Below are positions 1 through 12,113 of a stretch of 64,000 bases of DNA, piece by piece. Origin of the DNA: Protonemura montana (lineage: Eukaryota; Arthropoda; Insecta; Plecoptera; Nemouridae); contig OX387603.1 of the NCBI GenBank assembly GCA_947568835.1, forward strand, positions 24,266,651 to 24,330,650. Direction: 5' to 3'. The notes below the pieces were generated by a model. It saw only the letters and a program-made list of their open reading frames with translations, searched no databases and was not told the origin of the DNA. The position numbers and the translations under genes are program-made. Positions within the stretch are counted from its first letter, which is position 1. Each line of letters opens with the position of its first letter.

Positions 1-2086
1 GCATTCAGCAGACCGAGAACGCGCGCTTTTTGGATCCAAAGTCATCCTCATTGTCCAAGTTCCAAAGAACGTAACTCGGACCCAGGGTTATCTTTCACTT
101 AACTTACAGGTTATCTATTTAAACAAAATCAAGGAGCACTCCCGAGCAGCATTTCACTAAGCAAAAATTAATTTAAAAACGAAAAATTCTTGTCCCGAAC
201 TCCCCGTCTCTCTTTGCTTGTAAGTATATACTTTGTCACACGAGAAGTTCCAAATGCTTAGTACAAACTCGTTGCTAGAAGAGATTTTAGAGTGTGTGAT
301 TAATCAATTTGCAATTAACGGATTAAACCAAATGAGCCCGAGCAAAAAACAGAATGGACAAGCCACGGAAAAGGCCAAGTTTGTTTTGAGTTTGCCGCTC
401 GCATGGGAAACCACGTCTACTCAGTTTCCTCAAATCGTTTGGTAGTTAGCCGAGTCTCGGGCCAGCCGTAGACGCGGACCCCAAAGTGAATCCGAGGAGG
501 AGTAGCGTCCACAACGTGTGCATGGGCACTCTGCTTAAAAAGCCATCAATCACGGGAAACGGCGCGCCGGTCCGTCCGGCAAGGCAAAGCAACGTCTCCG
601 CGGACAAAACGAGTGTGTACAAAGGGTTATGACGCAGCCGCGCCGCTTACAGAACCTTCACGTGCATTATATATTCATCCGAACGCGATGATACAAAAAA
701 ACGACGACGACGACGACCAAAATCAAATCTCAAAAAGCAAAATGAGTCTTCGAGCGTTCTCACAACAACACACACACACCACACATATTTTCACACATAC
801 CGCATTCACACCTGTCCGCTGTGCCTTTTATCACGGGGTAACACGAGGGCTTAGAACGCGGGGCGGGGGGGGGAACCGGCCAGCGAACACATGTAGTGTA
901 CCAATATTAACATGACGAGGCAGTTCGGGAAAATAAAAAAGCGGGCATCACTAATTATATAGAAAGAGAGAAGTTAAAAGAAGATGTTCACAAAGTCGAC
1001 GAGACATCTTATAATAATATTAAAATATAGCTAATCCAGCGCGCAGGTCGACCTTCGTTGTATGGTTGAAGGTATACGCTTGTATTAAATATCATGGTAC
1101 GGGATCTCACCTATTACATGCCTTCTAATAAGTCGCTACCCGCGCCAGTGCCACGGGGTCAGAAACTATAACCAGTATGGTAAATGTTTTCTCAAATATA
1201 AATATTTTGAACTTTTCTCGGTCGTCGTCTACAATGACGATGGGCAGAGATTTTATGCGGTTATGCATCGTTGGCCTTCGAGAGAGTTTTTGTGGACTTC
1301 GAAGACCATATAGGTCGACCGTTGCGGTACACTCTCTGGCATGTCATGTCGACGGTCGAGCCTCATTTAAGTAATGGTTGCCCTCGGGCGCGATGACATT
1401 TATGAGTAAGAGCCCTTTGGTTATGTTTGGCTTCGGATGGAATGGACTTGCACACTGTGTCGTACCGTGGCTCGGGTCGGTGCATGCCTTGAACGAATGG
1501 TCTCATGGCAAAGCGCGGGCGATGTACATGCACGTAAAACTTAGAGTCGCAATGGGTAGGGCAAGTAATTGCTCTGTAATGTAGGCATTTTTGTGTGTGA
1601 TAGAAAATTAGAATTTGATTAAAACAGTTTTAGCGTTCGAGATTTACAACTCTGGCAACTCAAGAACATCAATCAATGTAATGCATTAAACTTTCCCAGG
1701 CAACAGGCTAGTTCTGATTATTACCAAATCATAACTTCCCTGTAGCAATTTAATTTTTCTGAATCGAAGAATTGATCAGGGTAGAACAAATTACATTGTG
1801 CATTTCAAAACACGAAAAATGTCACTTTCCATTACAATGCCACTGCAGTATATAAGAATGGTTCTATGGCAAGCCAAACAGCAGCACCAGTTAAATCAAG
1901 GAACTCTTCTTGCCCCACGCTAGGAAATACTTGCAAATTAAGAGGAAAACTTCTGAGAAAGTCAAATTGTGCATTCTTTCTTATTTTCCAGTGTTAGATA
2001 AGATCGTTTTGTGTCCTGTCAAATTGCTAGTGACCCAAAATACCAGTACCAACATGCTTAGTATTAAAGTGTCTGCTGCACCCTAC
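1..2086 (-). other. dysf downstream intron, no exon recognised
   Basis: This stretch follows the splice donor of the bHLH exon in the minus-strand direction and is therefore intronic sequence of that gene up to the window edge. I see no PAS-domain coding sequence on the minus strand. It contains a short GAC repeat near 701-718 and a CA-rich run near 766-780. Short open frames here have no recognisable content. Confidence 0.5.
701..718. repeat. (GAC)n microsatellite
   Basis: Short run of GAC triplets read directly from the sequence; noncoding context. Confidence 0.8.
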
Positions 2087-2268
2087 CTTGCTGAAAGTAG
2101 TTGGCTTTCCTCACGTAGACACAGACCAGCGCCATCAGCTGCAACTGCGATAGGCGCTGCCTGGTGGACGGTGGCAGCGGCAGCAGGTCGCGCAGGTTGG
2201 CGATCTCCGCGTTGATCAGGTCCCTGCGCAGCTTGCTGGCGCCCTTCGTTGACTTGCTGGCGTCGAAC
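2087..2268 (-). CDS. dysf: dysfusion/NPAS4-type bHLH-PAS factor, bHLH exon (partial gene)
   Basis: An internal exon of 182 nt bounded by an AG acceptor (minus strand, after TTGTTGCAG) and a GT donor (CAGCAAG|GTAGGG). It encodes 60 residues, FDASKSTKGASKLRRDLINA and onward, through a basic region, helix 1 (NAEIANLRDLLPLP), loop, and helix 2 (RLSQLQLMALVCVYVRK). The STKGASK-RRDLINAEI signature is characteristic of the NPAS4/dysfusion branch, not of sim, trh or Clock. In flies dysfusion dimerises with Tango (ARNT) and controls tracheal fusion-cell and leg-joint genes; in vertebrates NPAS4 is an activity-dependent neuronal factor. The exon has one leading and one trailing base outside full codons, so it needs flanking exons. 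The initiator exon should lie at higher coordinates and the PAS exons off the left edge; I could not identify either. The family assignment is strong; dysfusion is chosen because the genome looks arthropod. Confidence 0.92.
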
Positions 2269-3117
2269 CTGCAACAACGAGTATCACACGCTAAGGTCAG
2301 CAAATGTCAATTGATAGTTCACAATCATTTTCATCAAGACTTGACGTGACGTTCTGATCCTGTTCTTCCAACGCCCAAATCCTGGAAAGAACGAAAAGTG
2401 TGTCCCTCCAGAAGGACGTTTCGACTAGTCCACTACAGATTCCATGGTTTTGAGTAATTGTAGCTTCAAATCGGCACCCTCTTCTCTCCCGGCTGCACAG
2501 TATGTCACTTGAAGCTCGTATAGAGCACCTATTCCAAGCACGAGCACGTCAAATTGTTACTCAACTCGCTGGTAAAGAACACGCGCAATGAATTTTACAA
2601 GATCCTGCCACAATGACAACGACGTTATAAAAAAACTCACTGCATTCTCGTTAAAGCTGTCGACTCTTGGTGGTGCTGTTGCTGCAGCCGGATCTGCATT
2701 CTGCAACTATGTGTGCACCCGAGGTATTGGCAACCTTATCCCCGGATGCATTTCAAGCGACTGCATTTTGTGCTAAGTACGAGACAAATACATAAAAGCG
2801 CGCCTCGGCGATAAGTGCTGTATGCATTTCTGTGCACAGTAATAGATTAAATTAATACATATTTGCATTATCGGCATATCGTATAATTTATTTTCCGTTT
2901 TATTGCTGCATGACTAAGTCGCTTGTGCACACACATAAACGGGCGGCCGAACAATGAGTTGGAAATCAACGAGGAGAGATAATTTACAAATCGTATATTG
3001 CTGTGACTGGACACTAAGGTGATTAATACCCGACCACGGCGATTACGAAACCGACGACGGAGATACACGCTTGCTGGAGTTGCCGCGCTCGCGCGCATTC
3101 AAAACGATTGTTTTCTT
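2269..3117. other. noncoding, 5' side of dysf bHLH exon
   Basis: Intron 1 of the dysf-like gene, judged from the acceptor at 2269-2270 (minus strand). No coding exon or recognised repeat was seen. Confidence 0.45.
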
Positions 3118-3392
3118 GTGTTTAACGACGCACTGTCTTGACAACAGGTCGTGTTGCACTGATCTAATGGCGTCGGTGATTAGGTGGGTGGTAAAGATGA
3201 AGATGGTGAAGCTATAAACCTAGTCTAGAAGGCGGTATAGGGTCACCAAAGCAAGCAAGTTGCGTTATCAACTTCAATCCCTCTAACCTGTATACCAAAC
3301 AGAAACGGTAACCCATCCAATATCTAACTCGGCGCAGTGTAGCTTAACTCCGGTGAACTCAGACGACCAGCTGTGTTTCCGACATGTAAAAC
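3118..3392 (-). mobile_element. 5S-derived SINE copy A (internally deleted)
   Basis: Plus-strand reading begins with the family tail GTGTTTAACGACGCACTGT and ends with the 5S-like head: TAACCCATCCAA, then GCAGTGTAGCTTAACTCCGG. The middle part of the family consensus, around the CCCGGTGCCGGCAC block, is missing, so this is an old, deleted copy. Its polymerase III-type head lies on the minus strand. Ends are approximate. Confidence 0.75.
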
Positions 3393-5085
3393 CATTCGAC
3401 CTATTCGAAAAACACGTATGCAGAAAGCAAAAGTTACAGGTGTTTGAACACAGCGTATTTTAATGCCAAGGAACAATCGCCGTGCATTGATGGCGAGGGC
3501 GACGAGCTCGCATAGACGCTGGTCTTGTGCCTGCATGCTAAACGTGGACGACGTCGGAGTGTAGCGTCTAGATCGGGCAATGGGGCAGTGTGTAAGCACT
3601 TGACTCACGAGGCCTTGGCCGGCAGTTGCCGTGGCCGTGAATTCACTCTCAAAGACCTCCACACAAAAAAATTCCGAACAGGAATCGAGTATCACAAATC
3701 CGTTACCTGCCTAATGTCATTATTACGTATTGTATTAAAATATCTAATTTTTTTGTCCGTTCTTTTGCTGAGGCGCGTAGCGAATCGTTGGTAACACTTC
3801 GCCGCTGCAAAGCGTGATTGCTTCATCCTGGTTAGTTTGAATTCGGCGCGCAATCTTTGGCGCCTCCACGTACCACTGTTAGCTCACGATGACTCCAAAT
3901 CTGTCCTACTATTTCTACGGCTTGTGAAACGGTTCCGAATTCCTCAGCGGCTCTGTGCTGCAGTTTACAACCCCGGCTTGGTGAGTCCAACCAAACAATC
4001 CCGTCAAATAAAACGGCAAGTCATCCACATCCTTATTCCGACAAGATTTACAAACGCGTTCAGGACGAAATTTATTTATTCTGTCGGCCAGAGAATGTGA
4101 TTCACGTACAAACACGCAGTACAAGTCTCAGCCTCTTTTATCTTCGCCTAGAAATAGTTTTCTTTTAACGTTTCGACGTGTCAGATTCCCAAAGTAATTA
4201 AATCTCTTTCACCGGACCGAAATTCACTACAAACATTTTAACATGCATTGCAGTTTAAAAGGCATTGCTTGTCCAATCATTCAAACCCGGGCCGAAATGT
4301 GCTCTAGAAAGCGCGACCCCATATTGCAAGAAGCAACTCTTACCAAACCATACATGCCTCACATTACGAGAAATTAAACATATGTGTAATAAAAAAAAAT
4401 AAACGAATCGATGTAAAAATCGCGCCGACAGCAGCAATAAGGCCACGGCCACTCTACATAATATAGCTTTCACTCCTCCAACTTCTAGATCTCCGCATCG
4501 TTAGTCGCATAGTGCACCCTCGGGCTGCATTTGTCTCCCACATAACAATGGCCGGTCTAGATCGCTCGATGTGCCACTCTTGGGATTACGTTGCGACCAC
4601 CCGTCTCCACACACAGACACACATGCGGGTGAAACAGGCCAGCCACTAGTGAACTTCTGAACTCGTCGTCAACGTCGCCGCCGGTAGCGGGCGGGCGGAC
4701 GGCCGCCGACTCCGAGAAACAAGTCCGAGCGTTCAACTCTCTTCCGATCGGTAGCCCCGGCAGATTCGACATGTCGATTGCCGCCCGTGACGTCGAACGC
4801 TTGCGTGGGTGCGTCAGAGTGCGTGTTAGAAACGTTTAACGCGCGTCACTAGAAGCGCCGTCGTCGGTCGCACGATGTTGGCAACCTTGTGTCGACATTT
4901 CGGCAAAACTCTGTCGAAAAAGTGACCGTTTCGAGCGCGATCGTGAAAAATAGGAACTAATACCGATAATTACCATTTCTTAATAATATCTCTAAAGGAT
5001 TATTTTGGATGATTTACGGTGTAACTTACGACTTACTGTGTTTTACGACTTTTAGACATTACTGATCTTTTGAAACCGGTCTAAA
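3393..5085. other. noncoding interval with CpG-rich patch
   Basis: No convincing exon. Around 4640-4900 the sequence becomes CpG-rich (GGTAGCGGGCGGGCGG region, with a TGACGTCG CRE-like site near 4789). This could be a minus-strand promoter for the dysf-like gene, but no in-frame exon with the required splice phase was found. Confidence 0.35.
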
Positions 5086-5440
5086 TGGGGACGGTAAACA
5101 TGGGGAAATGAAGATCATGACAATGAACCTAACCTTGTATAGAAAGGAGGAAGAATATCCCGGTGCCGGCACACAGCCTACTCCTGTCGAAGAGCACCTA
5201 GGGGACCACCGGCCTTTCGTTTCTTCCGAAGGCGAGGCTCGGACAAGATTTCTGACCGACCAAAATGCCTAGAGGTTGATAAGCAAAGCTGATACAGTTG
5301 TTGAAAACTTTATCCCTACTACCTCTCCCGAAAATAAATTACCATGTGTATGATGGTCACCCATTCTGTACCTAACCCAGCGCAATGCTGCTTGACTTCG
5401 ATAGTCCCTCGTGAACCAGTATTTCCAATACGCCAACCCA
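5086..5440 (-). mobile_element. 5S-derived SINE copy B (old, near full-length body)
   Basis: It matches the family body (CCCGGTGCCGGCACACAGCC, GACCACCGGCC, AGAGGTTGATAAGCAAAG) and head (GATGGTCACCCATTC, then GCAATGCTGCTTGACTTCG, CTCGTGAACCAGT). It is clearly diverged, with small indels. The far tail (TTTAACGACG) is not preserved. Confidence 0.72.
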
Positions 5441-8005
5441 TTTGTGTATTTCTTCTGATCTAAAGAGTCGCTTAAAATACCAAACCCCCGTGGCAATCTA
5501 TGCCAGAATTCAGAAACCTAAACTGCATCAGCCATTCCCTGCCTCGACCAACTCAACAACAATGCATGCTGTACTTTACGCGCATCGCCGTGACGCAATC
5601 ACATTCGCAACGTCAAAACGTCGCCTCCAGGCAAGTGACGTCACACGTGTAATTGTCACCCACGCCTGCGGTGACGCAACGCCAAGATGCGTGCGCGCGC
5701 GTGCGTGAATACCAGTCGGTGTCGCGTTGTTGTGGTGCCCTCCTGACCCCGTCGGATGGCGTTGAAAGGCACCTTATCTTCGGCGCAGCTGCCGGAGAGG
5801 TCGCGATAGTCGATGACCCGTCGATGGCACAATTTCCCATTTCCACACTAGCGTTGTGCCGTATTCACAGGTGTCATTGTCCTTGGAGAGGAGTTTTTCT
5901 AGAAGGTGACTTCGAAGTTGCAGAGTTTATTGCGTTCGCTGCTTCAATTAGAGACGCCACATACTAAGAAGTCAATTTTTTTGTTTCTATCATTTTCCTC
6001 ATGGTAGGCTTTTTTTTCTTTTTTTTTTCAAATCTTCTTTAGCGAATTGGTTATATTTTTTATCATGACCCCTAGCTTTAATAACAAGAAGCCGTGAACA
6101 GTAGCTTCCCAAGCAAGACATACGTTTCAGGGTATCATCAGGTTTGAGGACATCTGCACCATTACCATGGCCTCGAACGATATGAAAGTCTTTCAAAAGT
6201 TCTTGCACATCTTCCATCGGGCTGCGATCCCACAAAATCGTCGCATGCGCATCCAAGCTCGCCAGGAATAATTCGGAAGCGCCAGAACATTTTCGCGTGT
6301 AACTGAAACAAATCGCCAGCCGCCGGCAATTCCACCAATCGCATGCTATGCATTTCTCGCTATAATCGAGCGTTTTTCGTAAATATTTATGAAATTTTAA
6401 AAATTATATAAGAGATAATAAAACCAAGAAGCCCATGGGAACCAATTAACTCCGCGTGACCATGCATCTCGGCACTGCCGACCTGCGAGTGACCGCCGAC
6501 GACCGGTGGAGGCGCCGTGTCGTCCTTCATGCACTGGCCACGTGTGTGATTGTGCGTACAGAGACGTGGACGCTCACTTAGCGATGCCCCTCTCCCCCCT
6601 GCACCCACCGAGACGCGAACCCAGCACCGCAAGCGTGTGAATCTTGATGCACTCTACTGCTACCTACAATGTATGTCCATCGAATCAAACAAATTAAACA
6701 CAACATTTGGGATTAGCATACGGTTTGTATGGCAGCTCGAGACGAGCATATACTTAGACCCGGGCCACTAAAAGGGCGAGAGTGGATTTCAAAACTATGC
6801 GACCGACGCTAAACACCCGACAAATTTATGTTAATTTATCTTTTAAATAATTTAAATCTATTTTAATGACGAAGTCTTTGACCACTACTAGGCATCTATA
6901 TGTATTAGAGAGTATATGTAACGTGTGTATTTGCGTCGAGTCGCACGAGAGTCACACGTATGCCTTAAAGGACCGCGAATCTATCAGAAATCGACAGAAT
7001 AATTCCAATCGTAGCTTCTCATTACCACATTCCTGACATACTCGACTTAGATTAGCCCCGAGGGCCTGCGATCGAGTCATCGAGCTTCCACGCTTCAGAA
7101 AACAGCTGCACACGTTTACGACCATCACTGCCTTCCAGACAGCTCTGTTTCCTCGGAGAACGATTTAAATTTCAAATCCGTTCCATAACATGTGTTCGCT
7201 AGGCAGGGTGGATTGAAAACGAAACCTAGGCTGCCGTGCCTCCCAGCCGGCTACCAATTTTCCCACGCCCAGTACCTGAAGGCTGGCACAGCGACCAAGG
7301 CGAAGAAGTGCCTCTCTACCACTGCACACCACTACGCGGCGATGTCGCATGCTGCCGAGGAGGATTCCACAGCAATTATCTCTGTTAAACGGTACGAAGC
7401 CGTTTTAGTTTTACTATATATATTACGATCACACGTGAGTGTGTGAGTGCTGAATTCACTATGATATGCGTCGTGATATTTACACGCAACGTTTGTTTGG
7501 TGTATCGTTCAGTTTACGATGAACACAGATTTAAGTATTATGATTTGAAGATGCCGACCCCGACACGCCCAGGTTTGTATAATTAATGGGAACATCTTGA
7601 AAATCGGACGTGGTAAGTAAAATCGACGCCGCGATATCTTCATGCGCATCGAGTGGCCCCCACGCGAGAGGGACTTCTTTTCTCACCAGCCTTCGGGAGC
7701 CGAGAATCAACTCTGCGTGTTTCCAAAATTATAGGGTTTTTTTTTCCTTGGGGTAGCGATCATATCGAAAACTATTGTGTTTATAGGTTAAGCCAAAGTC
7801 CCAGAGCTAATTTGGAGCTGTCTTCGCAAAATAATACCGACTAAAATGGTAAATGCAGCTAGGCTCAAATTTAATTTCGTTATTTCTCAAAGATAACTCG
7901 TATTTGAAACTGGATTACGCGCAAATAGTCATCATTGATGCTAACCTCAGCGATTGATGTGCATGTGTTGTCATTATTAGAGGTTTACTGTAACGGGCGG
8001 TCGAG
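5441..8005. other. noncoding interval
   Basis: I see no supported gene or RNA here. Homopolymer T tracts occur near 6010-6030 and 7738-7746. All open frames are short and unlike known proteins. Confidence 0.4.
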
Positions 8006-8031
8006 AGCGCCATCGGGTGGCAGCTACCATT
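8006..8031 (-). repeat. 26-bp repeat with CTCF-like motif, copy 1
   Basis: These 26 bases are identical to 16423-16448. On the minus strand the core CCACCCGATGGCGC matches 13 of 14 positions of the classical CTCF consensus CCASYAGRTGGCGC. Similarity to copy 2 does not extend far beyond the 26 bases. Confidence 0.6.
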
Positions 8032-8456
8032 GCCACCGATGCACCTATGATGCAGGAGTGCAGTAAATTTGACAGCAGCATTCGATTGTCAACTGTTGTG
8101 GGTGTGCGCTCCGACACGGTGAAATGTTGAAGACATCGGCGGTGACCCCTCAAACACAAACACCCGCGTGGATCGTGCACACTGCACACAGAAGACTTAT
8201 CGCTTTCTCGAAGGCGACTCTCTCATCGTCCAACATCAACCTCTCGGCGTCCGCCTTGAGTTTTTTTATTTGACATGTTGACAACTAGAAAATGAGTGCG
8301 ATTTTTTATCCCTTCTGGGAGACGACGCCGACGGTCGGCGGGTGCATCTGTGTCACTGAACTCGACGCAGGTCCTGGGTTCGTACCCAGATCGTTTCCAG
8401 GCTGACAACGTCAGCCTCTAAAGAGCATGAAAGGAGTTTAAGTCGGTAATTATTGT

Positions 8457-8478
8457 CATCATCATCATCATCATCATT
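8457..8478. repeat. (ATC)n microsatellite
   Basis: About seven ATC/CAT triplets in noncoding DNA. Confidence 0.85.
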
Positions 8479-8616
8479 TGTCGAGTCGTTTTACAAATGT
8501 AAACATACACTTTCAAACGATGTTTGACATTTGTGTTAATTTCCTTGATTCTAGCAAAAATACAATAAGAAAATCGCAAGCCTTTTCCTTGACTTAACCT
8601 CCTCGCCCTCTCTCGT

Positions 8617-8650
8617 TCTGTCTCTGTCTCTGTCTCTGTCTCTGTCTCTG
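8617..8650. repeat. (TCTGTC)n hexamer microsatellite
   Basis: About five tandem TCTCTG hexamers followed directly by unique sequence. Confidence 0.88.
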
Positions 8651-9060
8651 GCAACAAAGCTAGTAACGATGGCAACCAAAAACCGAATCGGTCGCTGGCA
8701 ACGACAATGCCCCTTGGATACCATAACGTCGCCGTGCACAGGCATTCTAATTACAACCCGTGGCAACGCCGTAGAAAACACGTGCAATTAAGGCGGCCGT
8801 GCTTGCCGCACGGAAAGAAACGTGTAATTAGTACACTTTTCCGCCGCGGCGCGCGGGGGCGGCGCTCGAGCGAGCACCCCGACTGCTTTTTTACTTCCAC
8901 GGCCTCCTCTGTGCGGGTGGAACTCGATTGTTGTGTGCATTGAGACAATTGCGCTGCGGGGCTCATTACGCGCGCGCGGTTTCGTCAGCGGCAATTGCAA
9001 TTTGACAACGCCTCTCTCTCTCTCTTGGTGCACTAGCACGCGATATCGCGACCCACGACG

Positions 9061-9105
9061 CCGCTGTCGTCGTCATCGTCGTCGTGGACGTCATCGTCAT
9101 CATGA
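9061..9105. repeat. imperfect GTC/ATC triplet repeat
   Basis: Interrupted GTC and ATC triplets, preceded by a short CT run at about 9011-9026. Confidence 0.7.
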
Positions 9106-10957
9106 ACGTAGACGAGGATTGTTCTACCATCAGTTAGTATACGTGATAAACCATCCAGGTTTCACCATTTTCTGATTTATAAATTATTACCTTGGGATCA
9201 CCCTGGGATTATTACCTTGCGACATCCGTAACAAGACGTCCTTACATTTGTTCGAGTATTTTTGGGACTAGAACTACCAGTAAGAAAAGGCACAGGTTTC
9301 TGACCTATTTTAATCTAGCTCGTGAGAAAAGGTACCATTTCAAAGCCCTATATGTGAATTTGTTTCCAGTATAGCGTCCACCAATGGCTCAAGAGGCCTT
9401 TGAAATGTCTCAATGGACTGGACCTATTCAGACTGGACAGACAGCAAGAAGGCCGTGTTTCAGCCACTTCTGCCGGTGGTTTTATCCTCAAAATACATTA
9501 CTACGGAAGTCCATCTCGACGCAAATTGGTATGAAAAGGCAAATGCGAGTTAATCAACTATCATCAAGGAAATTCTGATCTGCATCATCGCAAGGTAGCG
9601 ACGCCTCGTCATCGTAGAATTCCTCCGCGGACAACGCTGCCTCTCGTTGCGCGAAATGCACGGAAGTGTCCGTCGCACCGGCCCGACATTTCGCGTGCGT
9701 GTCCGCGTCGAATTTGTCCCCCGTTCGAGCCCCGCGGGCGACGTCTGCTCCGGATAGCGCAACCGCGGGGGCGGCACCGATTCGTCGCGGCTTACGTCGC
9801 GCTCCTAAACGTTGCACAATTCCAACCAAACGACTCCGTCGCCAGACACCAGACCCATTCATCAAAGACAATCGGTGGTACCAACATGCCTGCACACTCA
9901 TTTGAATCGATTTTCCATACGTCTTCGCCAGAAGAGATTCCCATCTATGAGAGAATCATCTTAAAACAACAACAGAGTCGAAATAGCTCAATTTCCAACT
10001 CCCATATGCCATTTATTGATACTTATGCGTTGTTAAAAAGTTTGCCAAAACACTAATCTTGCGCATGCCCCGTCCATATGCAATCAAAGTGCGATTGCCC
10101 GAGCGAGAGCATAACTCATCCGGCATATTTAAGTGGTCCAATCTGATCAACCCATTAATCATAGGGTTATATATATACGCATGTTCATTGCTAAAGTATA
10201 GGTTGTGCTCGAATGCATTGTAACCTGAAACATCTATTCTGCTCTTTCGAAGATCACCTAGCCTCGTCTCTGTGAGAACTTCTTGGATAGTCGTACCAAA
10301 GCTTCGGAGCGGAAATCGATGCCCAGTCTCATCTCGTCGTAGAAGAAACTGCAGACAGCAATTGAAATGATTGCGACATCGCCCAGGCAAAGGCAATATG
10401 CCATCAATTCCGGAAACGCTCTCTCGGGTCCCATGGGCTTGGTCCCCTCCAAAACGTTTCGCTGTGCGTTTTCTCTATGTCGGACAATTTTCTATCAATC
10501 TCTCAATCGATTCGTAATTGCGATTCTAATCAGAACGGATTGCGTTGACCGCCGCTAGTTGGCCCGCAATGCTGCTTTCTTTCTGACCTCCCAATCAGTC
10601 GGCGGTTTTCCACATTGTTTTGTCGTCGGTGTGTGCGGTGCGGGCCGCCCGTGATTGGCAAGCCAGAGACCGATCACAATTAGACCTCTCGCCGGTCCGT
10701 TCGTTACCGACCATCGCTGATTGCCATGCTAACAAACGGACGCTCCTTAGCAACGATCTGCGACCGAAGCAACAATGCAAACAATATGCCACGAGCACGA
10801 TAAAAAGAGAATGGGACTCTATATTGCAGAGAGTTGAAAAAAAAATTGGTCTCATATAAATGGTCGAGAGTCAGTCGAGATGGAATTACGCCTGTAATTC
10901 GTTTGTGACAGAGTCTTTCTCTCAGGCTCGGAGAGATATGCCCGCGTTAACCTCGTG

Positions 10958-10988
10958 GTCGTCGTCATCATCATCATCATCATCATCG
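10958..10988. repeat. (GTC)n(ATC)n microsatellite
   Basis: Three GTC units run into about seven ATC units. Confidence 0.85.
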
Positions 10989-12090
10989 CGTATTTCCGCA
11001 ATAATTTTCTCTCTCTCGGCCAATTCCACGCTATAGATAACGTCTCAAATTCGAAATTATAAAAACGTACCAACAAGAGGAAAAAAAAACAACAACAAGA
11101 GTCCATGGTCTCATAAATTGTATGAGTCCAATGTGTATAAAAGTAGTACGTTATATGTCCGTCTATCGTGGCTTGTCCGTGGTATATGCCATGGCATTTG
11201 ATCCGTTCGGATAATATCGGCTATTAAGTTGGGAGAAGGGTAATGTCCAGCCTAGCAAATAATTACAGGTCTCTCTCGAATGTTCGTACGGAGAAAGAGG
11301 CAGCAGGCATAGTGGCCTCGGCGTCGTCCAGCGAGGCATTCCCGCACGTATGTACTTTGTACTCTCGATGGCATAATCCCACCCACCGGTCTGACCCGAC
11401 GAGCCATCCCCGTGCGACTTGACATACCTAGACTCCTCGCGATACGACTGGACTTCGCCCCCGATCGCCAGACGTTAGTTCACGATACCAGACAGAGTTC
11501 TACATACCCTAAATTGTGAGTTGCAGATATGGGGGAGCAAAAACTGTCTCTCCGTGACCGGTCGTGATGGTTCGGAATTGTCCCGGCTGCGCTCGCGACA
11601 GCAGAACTAAACCAATAATCGGTTTATCGAATCGATCGGCGATCGACACACCTCGATCATCGTGTGTGGCAACTGAGCGCCATCGACAGCATCGATGGAT
11701 CGACATCGATCATCCGCTCGGCATCGTGCGACATTCGCAGTGCAATGACGAGAAAATCGATGACTTGCACATATTCGCGGATCGTTTCGAAATATTTCGA
11801 AAAACTGTGATTTTTTTCAGCACAGCTCTACTTCCATGTGTTGTGCCTGTCGAGTGCACAAAGTTGGCACCAAGCGATATCGTTTGGAATCCAGCGATTG
11901 TTGATTGCTATAATGGGATTGCCGCGCGCTGCAACGACATCCATGAACACAGGCGACTTTACGGCGTCTATGAAATGTGCGCTCGTATAATAATCCATTT
12001 GCATTCCCATTATAACTGAGATGTTTCGAAATCTCGACAGATTTAACTGTTTTCTCGGGCAAAAATCGCGCGCTCGCTCATTACACTCAT

Positions 12091-12113
12091 TACACACATA
12101 CACACACACACAC
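12091..12113. repeat. (CA)n microsatellite
   Basis: Near-perfect CA dinucleotide run. Confidence 0.8.

Noticed and set aside
1910-2349. Plus-strand frames across the bHLH exon
   Set aside because: They are antisense shadows of the minus-strand exon, which has clear splice sites and family identity.
11564-12019. 151-codon plus-strand frame
   Set aside because: Overlaps minus-strand frames of similar length and shows no recognisable domain.
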